Below, in pieces: positions 52,305 through 60,185 of a stretch of 64,000 bases of DNA. This DNA is from Pontivivens sp032464575 (lineage in GTDB: Bacteria > Pseudomonadota > Alphaproteobacteria > Rhodobacterales > Rhodobacteraceae), in contig JAWDKM010000003.1 in NCBI GenBank assembly GCA_032464575.1, positions 124,001-188,000 on the forward strand, written 5' to 3'. Positions within the stretch are counted from its first letter, which is position 1, and every line of letters starts with the position of its first letter. A model generated the notes under the pieces. It did no database searches. It was not told where the DNA came from and saw only the letters and a list, made by a program, of their open reading frames with translations. Both the position numbers and the translations under genes were made by a program.

Positions 52305-53629
52305 CGGCGCACCTCCACCGGCAGGCCGGAGGGCACGGCCTCGGGCGGGCCGAGGCGTCCTGTCAGCGCCGTCTCTCCGGTCAGCGCATCGAGGAAGGAG
52401 AGGATGTCGGCGATGGCGTCCTCGCTCAGTTCGAGAGGTTGAAGGTCGACGGCGGAGCGCAGGCGGGCCCGCTCGCGGCTGTCCTGGAAGCTCAGGAAAT
52501 CGCCGCCCGCGACCCAGGGGATGTCGGGCAGGTCCACCGCGTCCTGCGCCCATGCATCGAACGACGCCTGCGGGTTCAGGTGATGGCGCACCATCCCTTC
52601 CAACGTCGCGTAGGCGCCGTTGTGGCCGTAGGGCGCGGTCAGCGCGACGTTGCGCAAGGACGGCGTGCGGAAGCGGTAGGCGTCCTCCAGCCGGTCGCTT
52701 TCCCCCATCCGACCCACGTCGCGGGCGTAGGGATCGAAGCGGCGAGTGCGGCCGGGGCCGAAATGAGGAAGGGCGAGCGCGTGGAACTGCTGGTCGGTGA
52801 GCAAGGGCCCGGAATGGCAGGCCGCACAGCCCGCCTCGCCGAAGAACAGGTCGAGGCCGCGGCGCTGCGCCTCGGTCAGCGCCGTCTCATCGCCCGCGAG
52901 GAAGCGGTCATGGGGACTGTCATGGCTGCGCCATTCCAGCGTGATGAAGGCGGCGAGGGCATTGGCGATCTCGACGATCGTCACCTGATCCGAGGTCTCG
53001 ATATGGTCGAAGGCCGCGACGAAGGCGTCGCCATATTCCGCGATGATCCGCACCCGCTTCGCCAGGATTGGCCAGACGTTGTCGATGCGGTCGTAGGCGG
53101 CGCCTGCAACCTCGTTTTCCTCGGGGCTGCCGGCCATCTCCACCTCGGAGGTGAGCGGGAACAGCGCCTGGGCGGCCACGATATTGTCGAGGCCGTGGGG
53201 CAGCCACTCCTCGGCCGGGGAGTTGAAACCGTTGCCGTAGAGCTCCGACACGCTCAGCCGCCCGTCGTGGAACAGCACCTCGACGCTGGCGTGGCCGAGG
53301 TTGAAGAGGGCGGGTGCATTGCGCGGGACGCGCTTTTCCACGGGCGTCTCGGCCAGCGCCACGCGCTCGGTGCCCAGCCCCTCGCCGCCCTCGCCGATGC
53401 CGAGCGGCAGGCCGTCGCCACCTGCGAAATCATGGTGGTGGCAGGTCGCGCACGCGATGTTGCGGTTGCCCGACAAGATCGGGTCGAAGAAGAGGAGCCG
53501 CCCGATCTCCGCCTGTGCGGGATCGGCGGGCACGTAATACGCGGGGTCGATCGGCACCTGCGCGGTGGCGGTGCTTGCGATCAGGATCAGGGTTGAGGCC
53601 ACGCCAGGCAGACGGCAGGCTCTGGCCAA
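52301..53629 (-). CDS. Di-haem cytochrome c peroxidase/MauG-like protein
   Basis: A 442-residue exported di-haem cytochrome. Haem sites are C60-A-T-C-H64 in RNIACATCHHHDFAGG and CAACHS in EAGCAACHSGPLLTDQ. RNAPALFNLGHASVEVLFHD, FRTPSLRNVALTAPYGHNGA and LEGMVRHHLNP are typical for the CcpA/MauG family. It acts in the periplasm on peroxide or a substrate cofactor. The start is uncertain (TTG 53629 or GTG 53602); both give a signal peptide. Its stop overlaps the kinase start, which ties it to the sugar operon, but what it does there is unclear. Confidence 0.8.
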   Translation of the reverse strand: MARACRLPGVASTLILIASTATAQVPIDPAYYVPADPAQAEIGRLLFFDPILSGNRNIACATCHHHDFAGGDGLPLGIGEGGEGLGTERVALAETPVEKRVPRNAPALFNLGHASVEVLFHDGRLSVSELYGNGFNSPAEEWLPHGLDNIVAAQALFPLTSEVEMAGSPEENEVAGAAYDRIDNVWPILAKRVRIIAEYGDAFVAAFDHIETSDQVTIVEIANALAAFITLEWRSHDSPHDRFLAGDETALTEAQRRGLDLFFGEAGCAACHSGPLLTDQQFHALALPHFGPGRTRRFDPYARDVGRMGESDRLEDAYRFRTPSLRNVALTAPYGHNGAYATLEGMVRHHLNPQASFDAWAQDAVDLPDIPWVAGGDFLSFQDSRERARLRSAVDLQPLELSEDAIADILSFLDALTGETALTGRLGPPEAVPSGLPVEVRR

Positions 53630-53647
53630 AGACCGAAGGAGACCACG

Positions 53648-54124
53648 ATGCCCCTGTTTCGCACCGCCCTCATGGGCGCCATGCTCGTCGCAGGACCGCT
53701 GTTCGCCGAGATCGAGCGCGGCCGCGATCTGATGGAGGAGGGGCGCTTCGAAGAGGCGATGGCCGAGTTCCTGCCCGCGGCCCGTGCCGGCAACGCCGAT
53801 GCGGAGGAACTGATCGGGGTGATGTACGCCATGGGCCTCGGCGTCGAGCGCGACGACATGCGCGCCTTCGACTGGTACCTGCGCTCGGCCATGAAGGGGC
53901 ATCCCGGCGCGCAATCGGGCATCGGCTGGTACTATGAGGTCGGGCGCGGCACGCCGGTCGACCTGGTGCGCGCCTACATGTGGTACACGCTCAGCGCCAT
54001 CGGCGGCGATCCGGACGCGGCGATCTCGCTGGAGGAGGTCGTGAAGAAGATGACGCCGGAACAAATCGAACAGGCCCTCGTGATGGTCGATGACTACAGG
54101 CCCTGGCTCTATCCGTTCCGGTAG
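53648..54124 (+). CDS. Sel1-repeat periplasmic protein
   Basis: A 158-residue protein with signal peptide (FRTALMGAMLVAGPLFAEIE) and two or three Sel1-like helical repeats (AGNADAEELIGVMYAMGLGV, KGHPGAQSGIGWYYEVGRGT, VRAYMWYTLSAIGGDPDAAI). Such proteins act as scaffolds. It is divergent from the cytochrome gene with only 18 bases between, and it splits the transporter genes from the enzyme genes. Ribosome site AAGGAG precedes the ATG. Confidence 0.85.
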   Translation: MPLFRTALMGAMLVAGPLFAEIERGRDLMEEGRFEEAMAEFLPAARAGNADAEELIGVMYAMGLGVERDDMRAFDWYLRSAMKGHPGAQSGIGWYYEVGRGTPVDLVRAYMWYTLSAIGGDPDAAISLEEVVKKMTPEQIEQALVMVDDYRPWLYPFR

Positions 54125-54142
54125 GCGCGGGGCCGTCGTGAA

Positions 54143-54166
54143 ACGGGGCGGCCCGCGCCGCCCCGT
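54143..54166. terminator. Bidirectional terminator hairpin
   Basis: A perfect 10-bp stem ACGGGGCGGC/GCCGCCCCGT with a four-base loop lies between the convergent Sel1 and dctP genes, 18 bases after one stop and 25 before the other. It lacks uridines but is well placed to end both transcripts. Confidence 0.65.
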
Positions 54167-54190
54167 CCGGTCTCGTGCGGAGCGCGTGGC

Positions 54191-55252
54191 TCAGTTCAGA
54201 TCGGCTTCGAGCCCGGCGTCGATCTCGGCCTCCGCCTCGGCCACGGCCTCGCGCAGGGCGGCGAGCACTTCGGGGCCGCGGTCCACGTTCTCCTCGAACC
54301 AGGTGTAGACCGGCTCGGCGGCTTCGGCGAAGGCGGCCATCTCGTCGGGTGTCGGAACGTAGAGGTCGCCGCCACCGGCGACGAACGCCTCATATGCCTC
54401 GATCGACTTGCGCTTGGGCGAGGCGAAGGTCGCCTGCTGCAGCGCGTAGAAGCCATCGACCACGACGCGGCGCAGCTCCTCGGGCATCGAGAGGAAGACC
54501 TCGTTGTTCATGAACCACAGGGCGCCCATGTAGGCGTGGCCGTCGAGCGTGAGGTACTGCAGGCCCGCGTCCGGGAACTTCATGCCCATGATGTCGGTGA
54601 TGCCGTTCTTGGAGCCCTCCACGACGCCGGTCTGGAAGGAGGTGAAGAGCTCCGGCCACGGGATCGGGGTGGGCGAGGCGCCGAGCGCGCGCACCAGCTC
54701 CTGCGGCAGGTCGGCGACCACCGTGCGGATCTTGAGCCCTTCCATATCCTCGGGCGCCGCGATCCGGCGCTCGGTGTTGGCGAAGTTGCGCCAGCCACCT
54801 GTGTTGCCGATCGTCATCAGGCGGATCGCGCCGCCGCTATCCTCCAGCGCCATGTCGCGCATGGTGCGGACGAAATCGCCCTGCATCACGGCCTCGGCCA
54901 CGCGGTCGTTCTGCATCAGGTACGGAAGGTCGAGCACCTGCACGTAGGGGAAGATGCCGGCCGCACCGCCGGAGGTGGAGATGTAGATGTCGATGGAGCC
55001 GTCGGCTACGCCCTGCAGACACTCCGCCCCGTTCGAGCAGAGCTGCGTGCCGATGAAGAGCTCGACCTCGATGGCGCCGTTCGAGGCACTTTCCACGAAG
55101 TTCTTAAACACGACGAGACCGTCGTAATCCTCGTCGTTCTCGTTGGAGTTCGCCGTGGCGCGCAGGGTGTATTCCTGTGCGGCCGCACCCAGCGCCGTGC
55201 TGCCCAGCACCGCCGCCAGCATCAGCGACTTCAGTCCCTGAGTGAATTTCAT
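54191..55252 (-). CDS. dctP: TRAP transporter substrate-binding protein DctP
   Basis: A 353-residue periplasmic binding protein with signal peptide (FTQGLKSLMLAAVLGSTALG, cut after AAAQ). The DctP fold is seen in GLKIRTVVADLPQELVRALG, where the Arg that grips a carboxylate or sulfonate is located, and SFQTGVVEGSKNGITDIMGM. It would deliver the substrate, perhaps sulfoquinovose or its glycoside, to DctQM. Start ATG 55252; the open frame to 55312 lacks support. The substrate is inferred only from the neighbouring genes. Confidence 0.9.
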   Translation of the reverse strand: MKFTQGLKSLMLAAVLGSTALGAAAQEYTLRATANSNENDEDYDGLVVFKNFVESASNGAIEVELFIGTQLCSNGAECLQGVADGSIDIYISTSGGAAGIFPYVQVLDLPYLMQNDRVAEAVMQGDFVRTMRDMALEDSGGAIRLMTIGNTGGWRNFANTERRIAAPEDMEGLKIRTVVADLPQELVRALGASPTPIPWPELFTSFQTGVVEGSKNGITDIMGMKFPDAGLQYLTLDGHAYMGALWFMNNEVFLSMPEELRRVVVDGFYALQQATFASPKRKSIEAYEAFVAGGGDLYVPTPDEMAAFAEAAEPVYTWFEENVDRGPEVLAALREAVAEAEAEIDAGLEADLN

Positions 55253-55301
55253 GTGTCGTGTTCCTCCTGTTGAACGGATCTGTCTTTGCCTCATCGCCCG
55301 C

Positions 55302-56612
55302 CTACCCGGCATAGCCCAGCAGGCGCGGCAGGGTCAGCGAAATCGCCGGGACGTATGTGATCAGGAAGATCACCGCGACCTCGATGGCGAGGAAGGGAAG
55401 GATGGCCTTGGAGATCGTCTCGACCCTCTCGCCCGAGACGGAGGAGGCCACGAAGAGCACCAGCCCCATGGGCGGTGTCGCCAGCCCCACGGTCAGGTTC
55501 ACGCTCATGATGATGGCGAAGTGGATGGGATCGACCCCCATCTCCGTGAAGATCGGGCCGAGGATCGGGCCGAGTATGATGATCGCCGGCCCCGCGTCGA
55601 GAAACATCCCCACGATGAACAGCAGGATGTTGATGAGGAAGAGCAGGATCAGCGGATTGCTCGACAGGCTGAGCACGAAATCGGCCATGCTCTCCGGCGC
55701 GCGCGAGAGGCTCACCACCGTCTTGAAGGCCATCGCCGCGCCCACGAGCAGCAGCACGACGGCGGAGGCGAGGGCGGCGCGCTTCAGCACATCCGGGATA
55801 TCCGACCAGCTCATCGAGCGCAGGACGAAGAGGCTTACGATCAGCGCATAGAAGGCGGCGATGGCCGAGGCTTCGGTGGGCGTGGCGATCCCGCCGAGGA
55901 TCCCGCCGAGGATGATGACGGGCGTGAGCAGCGGGAAGAACGCCTTGAGGCTCGCCTGCCCCTTCTCCTTCCACGTCGCGCGTTCGGAGGCGGCGGGGAA
56001 GTCGTACTTGTCCGCCATGATCTTTGTGACCAGCATCAGCCCGAGGCCCACCATGATGCCGGGCACGAGGCCTGCGGCGAAGAGATCGGCGACGCTGACC
56101 TCCATCACGTAGGCGTAGATAATCATGATGCCCGAGGGCGGAATGATCGGCCCGATGACCGAGGACGCCGCCGTGATCGCGGCCGCGAACTTGCGGCTGT
56201 ATCCCTGCTTTTCCATCGCCGGGATCAGCATGGAGCCGAGCGCGGAGGTGTCGGCGACAGCCGAGCCCGACATGCCCGCGAACAGCATCGAGCTCAGCAC
56301 GTTGACGTGGGAGAGGCCGCCGCGGAAGTGACCCATCAGCGCCTGGCTGAACTCCACCAGACGGTGCGTGATGCCGCCGCGGTTCATCATCTCGCCCGCC
56401 AGCATGAAGAACGGGATCGCCATCAGCGGCGTGGAGTCCATGCCGTTGTAGACGTTGCGGTAGAGCAGCGTGATGTCCCGCATGAAGCGCGGATTGTCGT
56501 TGGCCAGCGCCTCCCACCAGATCAGCAGACCCGGCGAGGCGAGCAGGCCGAAGAAGACAGGCAGGCCCAGCATCAGGAACATGAGGAACAGCGGCAGGAA
56601 CCAGACCAGCAT
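55302..56612 (-). CDS. dctM: TRAP transporter large permease DctM
   Basis: A 436-residue permease with about twelve helices and blocks typical for DctM: SALGSMLIPAMEKQGYSRKF, AITAASSVIGPIIPPSGIMI and GLATPPMGLVLFVASSVSGE. It carries substrate with sodium. Its ATG lies directly after the dctQ stop. Coupled to dctP 49 bases downstream. Confidence 0.93.
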   Translation of the reverse strand: MLVWFLPLFLMFLMLGLPVFFGLLASPGLLIWWEALANDNPRFMRDITLLYRNVYNGMDSTPLMAIPFFMLAGEMMNRGGITHRLVEFSQALMGHFRGGLSHVNVLSSMLFAGMSGSAVADTSALGSMLIPAMEKQGYSRKFAAAITAASSVIGPIIPPSGIMIIYAYVMEVSVADLFAAGLVPGIMVGLGLMLVTKIMADKYDFPAASERATWKEKGQASLKAFFPLLTPVIILGGILGGIATPTEASAIAAFYALIVSLFVLRSMSWSDIPDVLKRAALASAVVLLLVGAAMAFKTVVSLSRAPESMADFVLSLSSNPLILLFLINILLFIVGMFLDAGPAIIILGPILGPIFTEMGVDPIHFAIIMSVNLTVGLATPPMGLVLFVASSVSGERVETISKAILPFLAIEVAVIFLITYVPAISLTLPRLLGYAG

Positions 56613-57218
56613 CTATTCCGCCCCCGCCGCGATCATCGCCGTGTCCTGCGGCAGCTTCCGGTCCGGATCGAACAGCGCGATCAGCGACTTCAGCACAAGT
56701 TCGGTGTTCACGAGGACCAGCAGCCACATGCCCACCAGCAGCGAGGCCATCATGTGCGACCTCGGCATCTTGTCCCAGCCGAAGGTGATCCCCTCCGACA
56801 GGCTCGGAAACACGAAGGTGTAGAGCGAGCCGGTGGTGAAGCTGCCGGAAAAGCCCGTCACCTCGCTCCATCCGATCATGGCGCCGACGGCGAGGACCGT
56901 CATCGCCAGCATCAGGAGCAGCAGCGAGAGGATCGCCGCCGGGATCCGGGGCAGGGTGCGCACCGCCATGTCGATCGAGACGAAGCCGCCCCAGCGATAG
57001 GCCGACGGCGCGATCAGGCCGGTCATCCACAGCATCAGGAAGCGCGCGAATTCCTCGGTCCAGTTCGGGGCCGCGTTGAACGCGTAGCGCATCACGACCT
57101 GATAGAGGATGACGAGCACCATGATGCCGATCGCGATCCAAGCGATGGTCCGGCCGACGCGCAGCAGGACCGAGTTCACGGTCATCAGCCCGCGCAGCAG
57201 TGCCATGAGTGCTCCCAA
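56613..57218 (-). CDS. dctQ: TRAP transporter small permease DctQ
   Basis: A 201-residue membrane protein with four helices. TIAWIAIGIMVLVILYQVVM, FARFLMLWMTGLIAPSAYRW and GGFVSIDMAVRTLPRIPAAI fit the DctQ family. First gene of the transporter run, 122 bases downstream of the regulator gene on the same strand. Confidence 0.9.
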   Translation of the reverse strand: MGALMALLRGLMTVNSVLLRVGRTIAWIAIGIMVLVILYQVVMRYAFNAAPNWTEEFARFLMLWMTGLIAPSAYRWGGFVSIDMAVRTLPRIPAAILSLLLLMLAMTVLAVGAMIGWSEVTGFSGSFTTGSLYTFVFPSLSEGITFGWDKMPRSHMMASLLVGMWLLVLVNTELVLKSLIALFDPDRKLPQDTAMIAAGAE

Positions 57219-57340
57219 GGCGACATTCTCCCCGCGGCGGCATTTTCGGGCCGCCTTCGACTGACGCTCTGGCGGCGCCGTTTGGGTTCAAATGCTTGGT
57301 GATCCGAAACCGGGTGTCAAGGAAAATGGCCGCGTGGCCG

Positions 57341-58099
57341 TTAGGGAGTCAGGACACGGACCTGCTGCGCGGCGCACAGATGAGCAACCGCAGCTGGCGG
57401 TTCGCGATCTGTCACAAGGCTGTTCATCTGGCCGATCTGACCGATGCAGACCGGGGCCGTCCGCCCGAATTTCGCATGGTCCGCAGCGAGGATCACGTGG
57501 CGCGCCGTCTCGATGATCGCGGTCGCGACCTGCGCCTCCCTCAGGTCGTGGTCGAGCAGCGCGCCGTCCTCCTCGACCGCGGCGGCGCCGATCAGGGCAA
57601 AGTCGACGCGGAACTGACGGATGAAGCTCACCGCCTGCTCGCCCACGATGGCCCCGTCGCTCGAGCGCACGCGCCCACCCGCGATCAGTACCTCCACGCC
57701 GGGGAAGGCGCGCAGCTTGTCGGAAAGGCCGACATTGTCGGTGATGACACGCAGACCCGCATGGTCGCGCAGCGCGAGGGCTGCCTGTTCGGTCGTGGTG
57801 CCCGTATTGATGAACACGGTGGACCCGTCCGGAATCAGGCGTGCGCAGACCCGACCGATCGCAGCCTTCTGCGGGGCGGCGATCAGCTTGCGGTGCTCGT
57901 AGTCGATATAGTCCGCGGCCGGGGCCCGGACCGCGCCGCCATGCACCCGCACGGCCTTGCCGGATTGCTCCAGCGTGCGCAGATCCTTGCGGATGGTCTG
58001 CTCGGACGTGCCGAATTGCGCACTCAGGCCCGTTACCGCGACGCGGCCGGTGGCATTGAGCATCGCAAAGATCCTCGACTGGCGTGTGGCGATATCCAT
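57341..58099 (-). CDS. DeoR-family transcriptional regulator
   Basis: A 252-residue regulator. N-terminal helix-turn-helix: LSAQFGTSEQTIRKDLRTLE with QSGKAVRVHGGAV; C-terminal sugar-phosphate sensor: FINTGTTTEQAALALRDHAG, ITDNVGLSDKLRAFPGVEVL and AADHAKFGRTAPVCIGQIGQ. DeoR proteins respond to phosphorylated sugars, and E. coli CsqR (YihW) of the sulfoquinovose locus is in this family. It precedes the TRAP genes and has a perfect inverted repeat 41-72 bases upstream of its own start. Confidence 0.9.
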   Translation of the reverse strand: MDIATRQSRIFAMLNATGRVAVTGLSAQFGTSEQTIRKDLRTLEQSGKAVRVHGGAVRAPAADYIDYEHRKLIAAPQKAAIGRVCARLIPDGSTVFINTGTTTEQAALALRDHAGLRVITDNVGLSDKLRAFPGVEVLIAGGRVRSSDGAIVGEQAVSFIRQFRVDFALIGAAAVEEDGALLDHDLREAQVATAIIETARHVILAADHAKFGRTAPVCIGQIGQMNSLVTDREPPAAVAHLCAAQQVRVLTP

Positions 58100-58139
58100 T
58101 CCGTCTCCGCTGGGGTTGCGGGTGGGAGGGTAGACTGGT

Positions 58140-58171
58140 GATGTTTCGTTTAACAGATAAATCGAAACATC
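58140..58171. promoter_or_regulatory. Operator-like inverted repeat upstream of the DeoR gene
   Basis: Perfect 9-bp arms GATGTTTCG (58140-58148) and CGAAACATC (58163-58171) around a 14-base AT-rich spacer. TTTCG/CGAAA half-sites are common for DeoR-family operators. Its position suggests autoregulation of the regulator and the downstream TRAP genes. Confidence 0.6.
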
Positions 58172-58203
58172 TTCATGATGCCGGCTTTCGGTCGTCGGCT
58201 CTC

Positions 58204-59148
58204 TCAGAGGTTCTGCGTGAGGTAAGTCTGCATCTCCGGCAGCATATCGGTTGTGAGCTTCACCATCTTCCGGCCGCCACTGGCGCCGAGCCGTGCGGTC
58301 CCCAGTGCGATCGAACTCGACGGCTCACCGATCGTCAGCTCCAGCTCCTCGAGCGTGCTGCGCGGGAATTCGAGCAGGGTGCCCGGCTCCCATCCCTCCA
58401 GTTCGCGGACGGGAACGTTCATCCGGTGCAGCACGGCGCTCACGTCGACCTCCGTCTCCCGTGCGACGCGGCGCATGTGGCTGCGCCAGAGGTCGGCGTG
58501 CTGGTCGCGCTGCTGTGCGCTGTCGTCTCCGCGGCTGGCCTGCAGCGCATCGAGCACGGCAAGCGGGATCACCAGCTCGAAATCCGCGTTGCGCGCCGCC
58601 TCCCCGATGTCGAGATTCATGGCGATCACCAGCACGTCCGCATTGTTAGCCGCCAGCCGCACCTGGGTGATGTTCTGCTCCAGGTGCGAGAGCGCCATCC
58701 GCCGCTCCAGCGGTGCGCCGAGCGCCGTCTCGATGGCGCTGAGGAAGCATTCGATGGCCGCCGCGACGAAGGCTTCGCTCAGCGCCATGTCGATCGCGGT
58801 GAAGGTGCGCGCTGTCGGCACCGGCGCCTGTTGCGGGTCGCCGCCCATGCGCAAATCCACGATGTGGTAAACGAGATCCGAGCTCACGTTCACCATCGCT
58901 GCACTCTGCATGCCCGGCATGGGGGCGATCCCGAGCATGGCGGGGATCGGCACGTCCTCGGCCACCCGCGTCAGCGGCCGGATGTCCGTCCGCGTGATGA
59001 TCGCCCCGACCGTCGAGCGGAAGAGTGTGCGCGCCGAACGCTCCATCGCCGCCGCGAAGTTCGCCGCGATGTCGTCGAGCTGCGGCAGGGGCGTGCGCCG
59101 CGGCGGGCGGGTGGAGAGCTTCTGTGCGAGGACGGTTTCGCGCGGCAT
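58204..59148 (-). CDS. fliM: Flagellar motor switch protein FliM
   Basis: A 314-residue C-ring protein. RTDIRPLTRVAEDVPIPAML, IDMALSEAFVAAAIECFLSA and the C-terminal SpoA-like domain TLLEFPRSTLEELELTIGEP, with the CheC-like middle. Start at ATG 59148 rather than the open frame to 59340. The short N-terminus may lack the typical LSQDEID CheY-binding motif. It is divergent from motB. Confidence 0.8.
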   Translation of the reverse strand: MPRETVLAQKLSTRPPRRTPLPQLDDIAANFAAAMERSARTLFRSTVGAIITRTDIRPLTRVAEDVPIPAMLGIAPMPGMQSAAMVNVSSDLVYHIVDLRMGGDPQQAPVPTARTFTAIDMALSEAFVAAAIECFLSAIETALGAPLERRMALSHLEQNITQVRLAANNADVLVIAMNLDIGEAARNADFELVIPLAVLDALQASRGDDSAQQRDQHADLWRSHMRRVARETEVDVSAVLHRMNVPVRELEGWEPGTLLEFPRSTLEELELTIGEPSSSIALGTARLGASGGRKMVKLTTDMLPEMQTYLTQNL

Positions 59149-59296
59149 TCGGGCCTCCGGCTGGTCTCGCCATACGATTAGCCCGCGAGCCTTAACGCAA
59201 CGTTGACCGGTGCAGCCCGATAAAATGCCCCGCATGTCGCCGGGAGCGGTCGACGCGCCGGGGCGTTCAGCCTTCGACCATGCAGGAGTTCGGACC

Positions 59297-60100
59297 ATGC
59301 CGAAGACGAAGGACGCAGCGCCCGTCATCATCAAGCGCAAGAAGGTGACCGGCGGGCACGAACATCACGGCGGCGCGTGGAAGGTGGCCTATGCCGACTT
59401 CGTGACCGCGATGATGGCCTTCTTCCTGCTCATGTGGCTCCTGAACGCGACGACCGACGAACAGCGCATGGCGCTGGCGGAGTACTTCACGCCGACGATC
59501 TCGATCAGCGCGACCTCGGGCGGCGGCGATGGGGCGCTGGGCGGCGACAGTGTCCTGACCGAGGATACGCTCGCCCACAACGGCAAGGGTGCGAGCCGCC
59601 GCCACCCGACGGAGGAGAACGCGGCCCGCGGCGATACCGGTACCGTTCCGGTCGAGGAGGAGGACGCCGGAACCGGTCCTGCGGGTCTAGGTCTGGACGC
59701 AGTGGACGAGATGCTGCGGGCGACCGCCGGCGAGGCCCGCTTCGCTGACGATCTGCTCGAACACGTAAATACCCGCATGACGGATGAGGGGCTGGTCATC
59801 GAACTGCTCGACCGAGCGGATAGGCCGCTCTTCCTCGACGATGCGCCGACGCCGCGCCTGATCGCGTTGGGCGATCTCGTCGGCTCGGTCCTGCGCCTGC
59901 TCATCAATCCGGTTGCGGTCGCGAGCCGATTGCCCGGCGACGGATCGGCGTGGAGCGAAGGTGCGGCGCGCACCGACACCGTGCGCGCCCTGCTGGAAAG
60001 CGGTGGGCTGCCACCGGCGCGCATCGCGCGGCTCACCACCGTACCGGACGGGGAGGCGAGCGTCGTGATCACCGTGCTGCGGACCGACCTGCCGCTTTGA
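59297..60100 (+). CDS. motB: MotB-like flagellar stator protein with divergent OmpA domain
   Basis: A 267-residue protein. One transmembrane helix follows KVAYADFVTAMMAFFLLMWL, where D is the proton-binding Asp of MotB. The C-terminal domain aligns with the OmpA/MotB peptidoglycan domain (GLVIELLDRADRPLFLDDA, TDTVRALLESGGLPPARIAR), but the peptidoglycan-binding HTD motif is replaced by a neutral Ser-Arg-Leu-type stretch while the later Arg is kept. motA is not in the window. Start ATG 59297 has AGGAG eight bases upstream. Confidence 0.8.
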   Translation: MPKTKDAAPVIIKRKKVTGGHEHHGGAWKVAYADFVTAMMAFFLLMWLLNATTDEQRMALAEYFTPTISISATSGGGDGALGGDSVLTEDTLAHNGKGASRRHPTEENAARGDTGTVPVEEEDAGTGPAGLGLDAVDEMLRATAGEARFADDLLEHVNTRMTDEGLVIELLDRADRPLFLDDAPTPRLIALGDLVGSVLRLLINPVAVASRLPGDGSAWSEGAARTDTVRALLESGGLPPARIARLTTVPDGEASVVITVLRTDLPL

Positions 60101-60185
60101 TTGGGCGCGATTAGGCATTCCTTAAGGGAGACTGGGGCATGGAGGGATCGGACATCGTCGCGTGACTGATGAAAGGACCCAGATC

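Noticed and set aside
55242..57302. 686- and 666-residue open frames across the TRAP permease genes
   Set aside because: Both are His/Arg/Asp-rich shadows of dctM and dctQ, which have clear family motifs and membrane helices.
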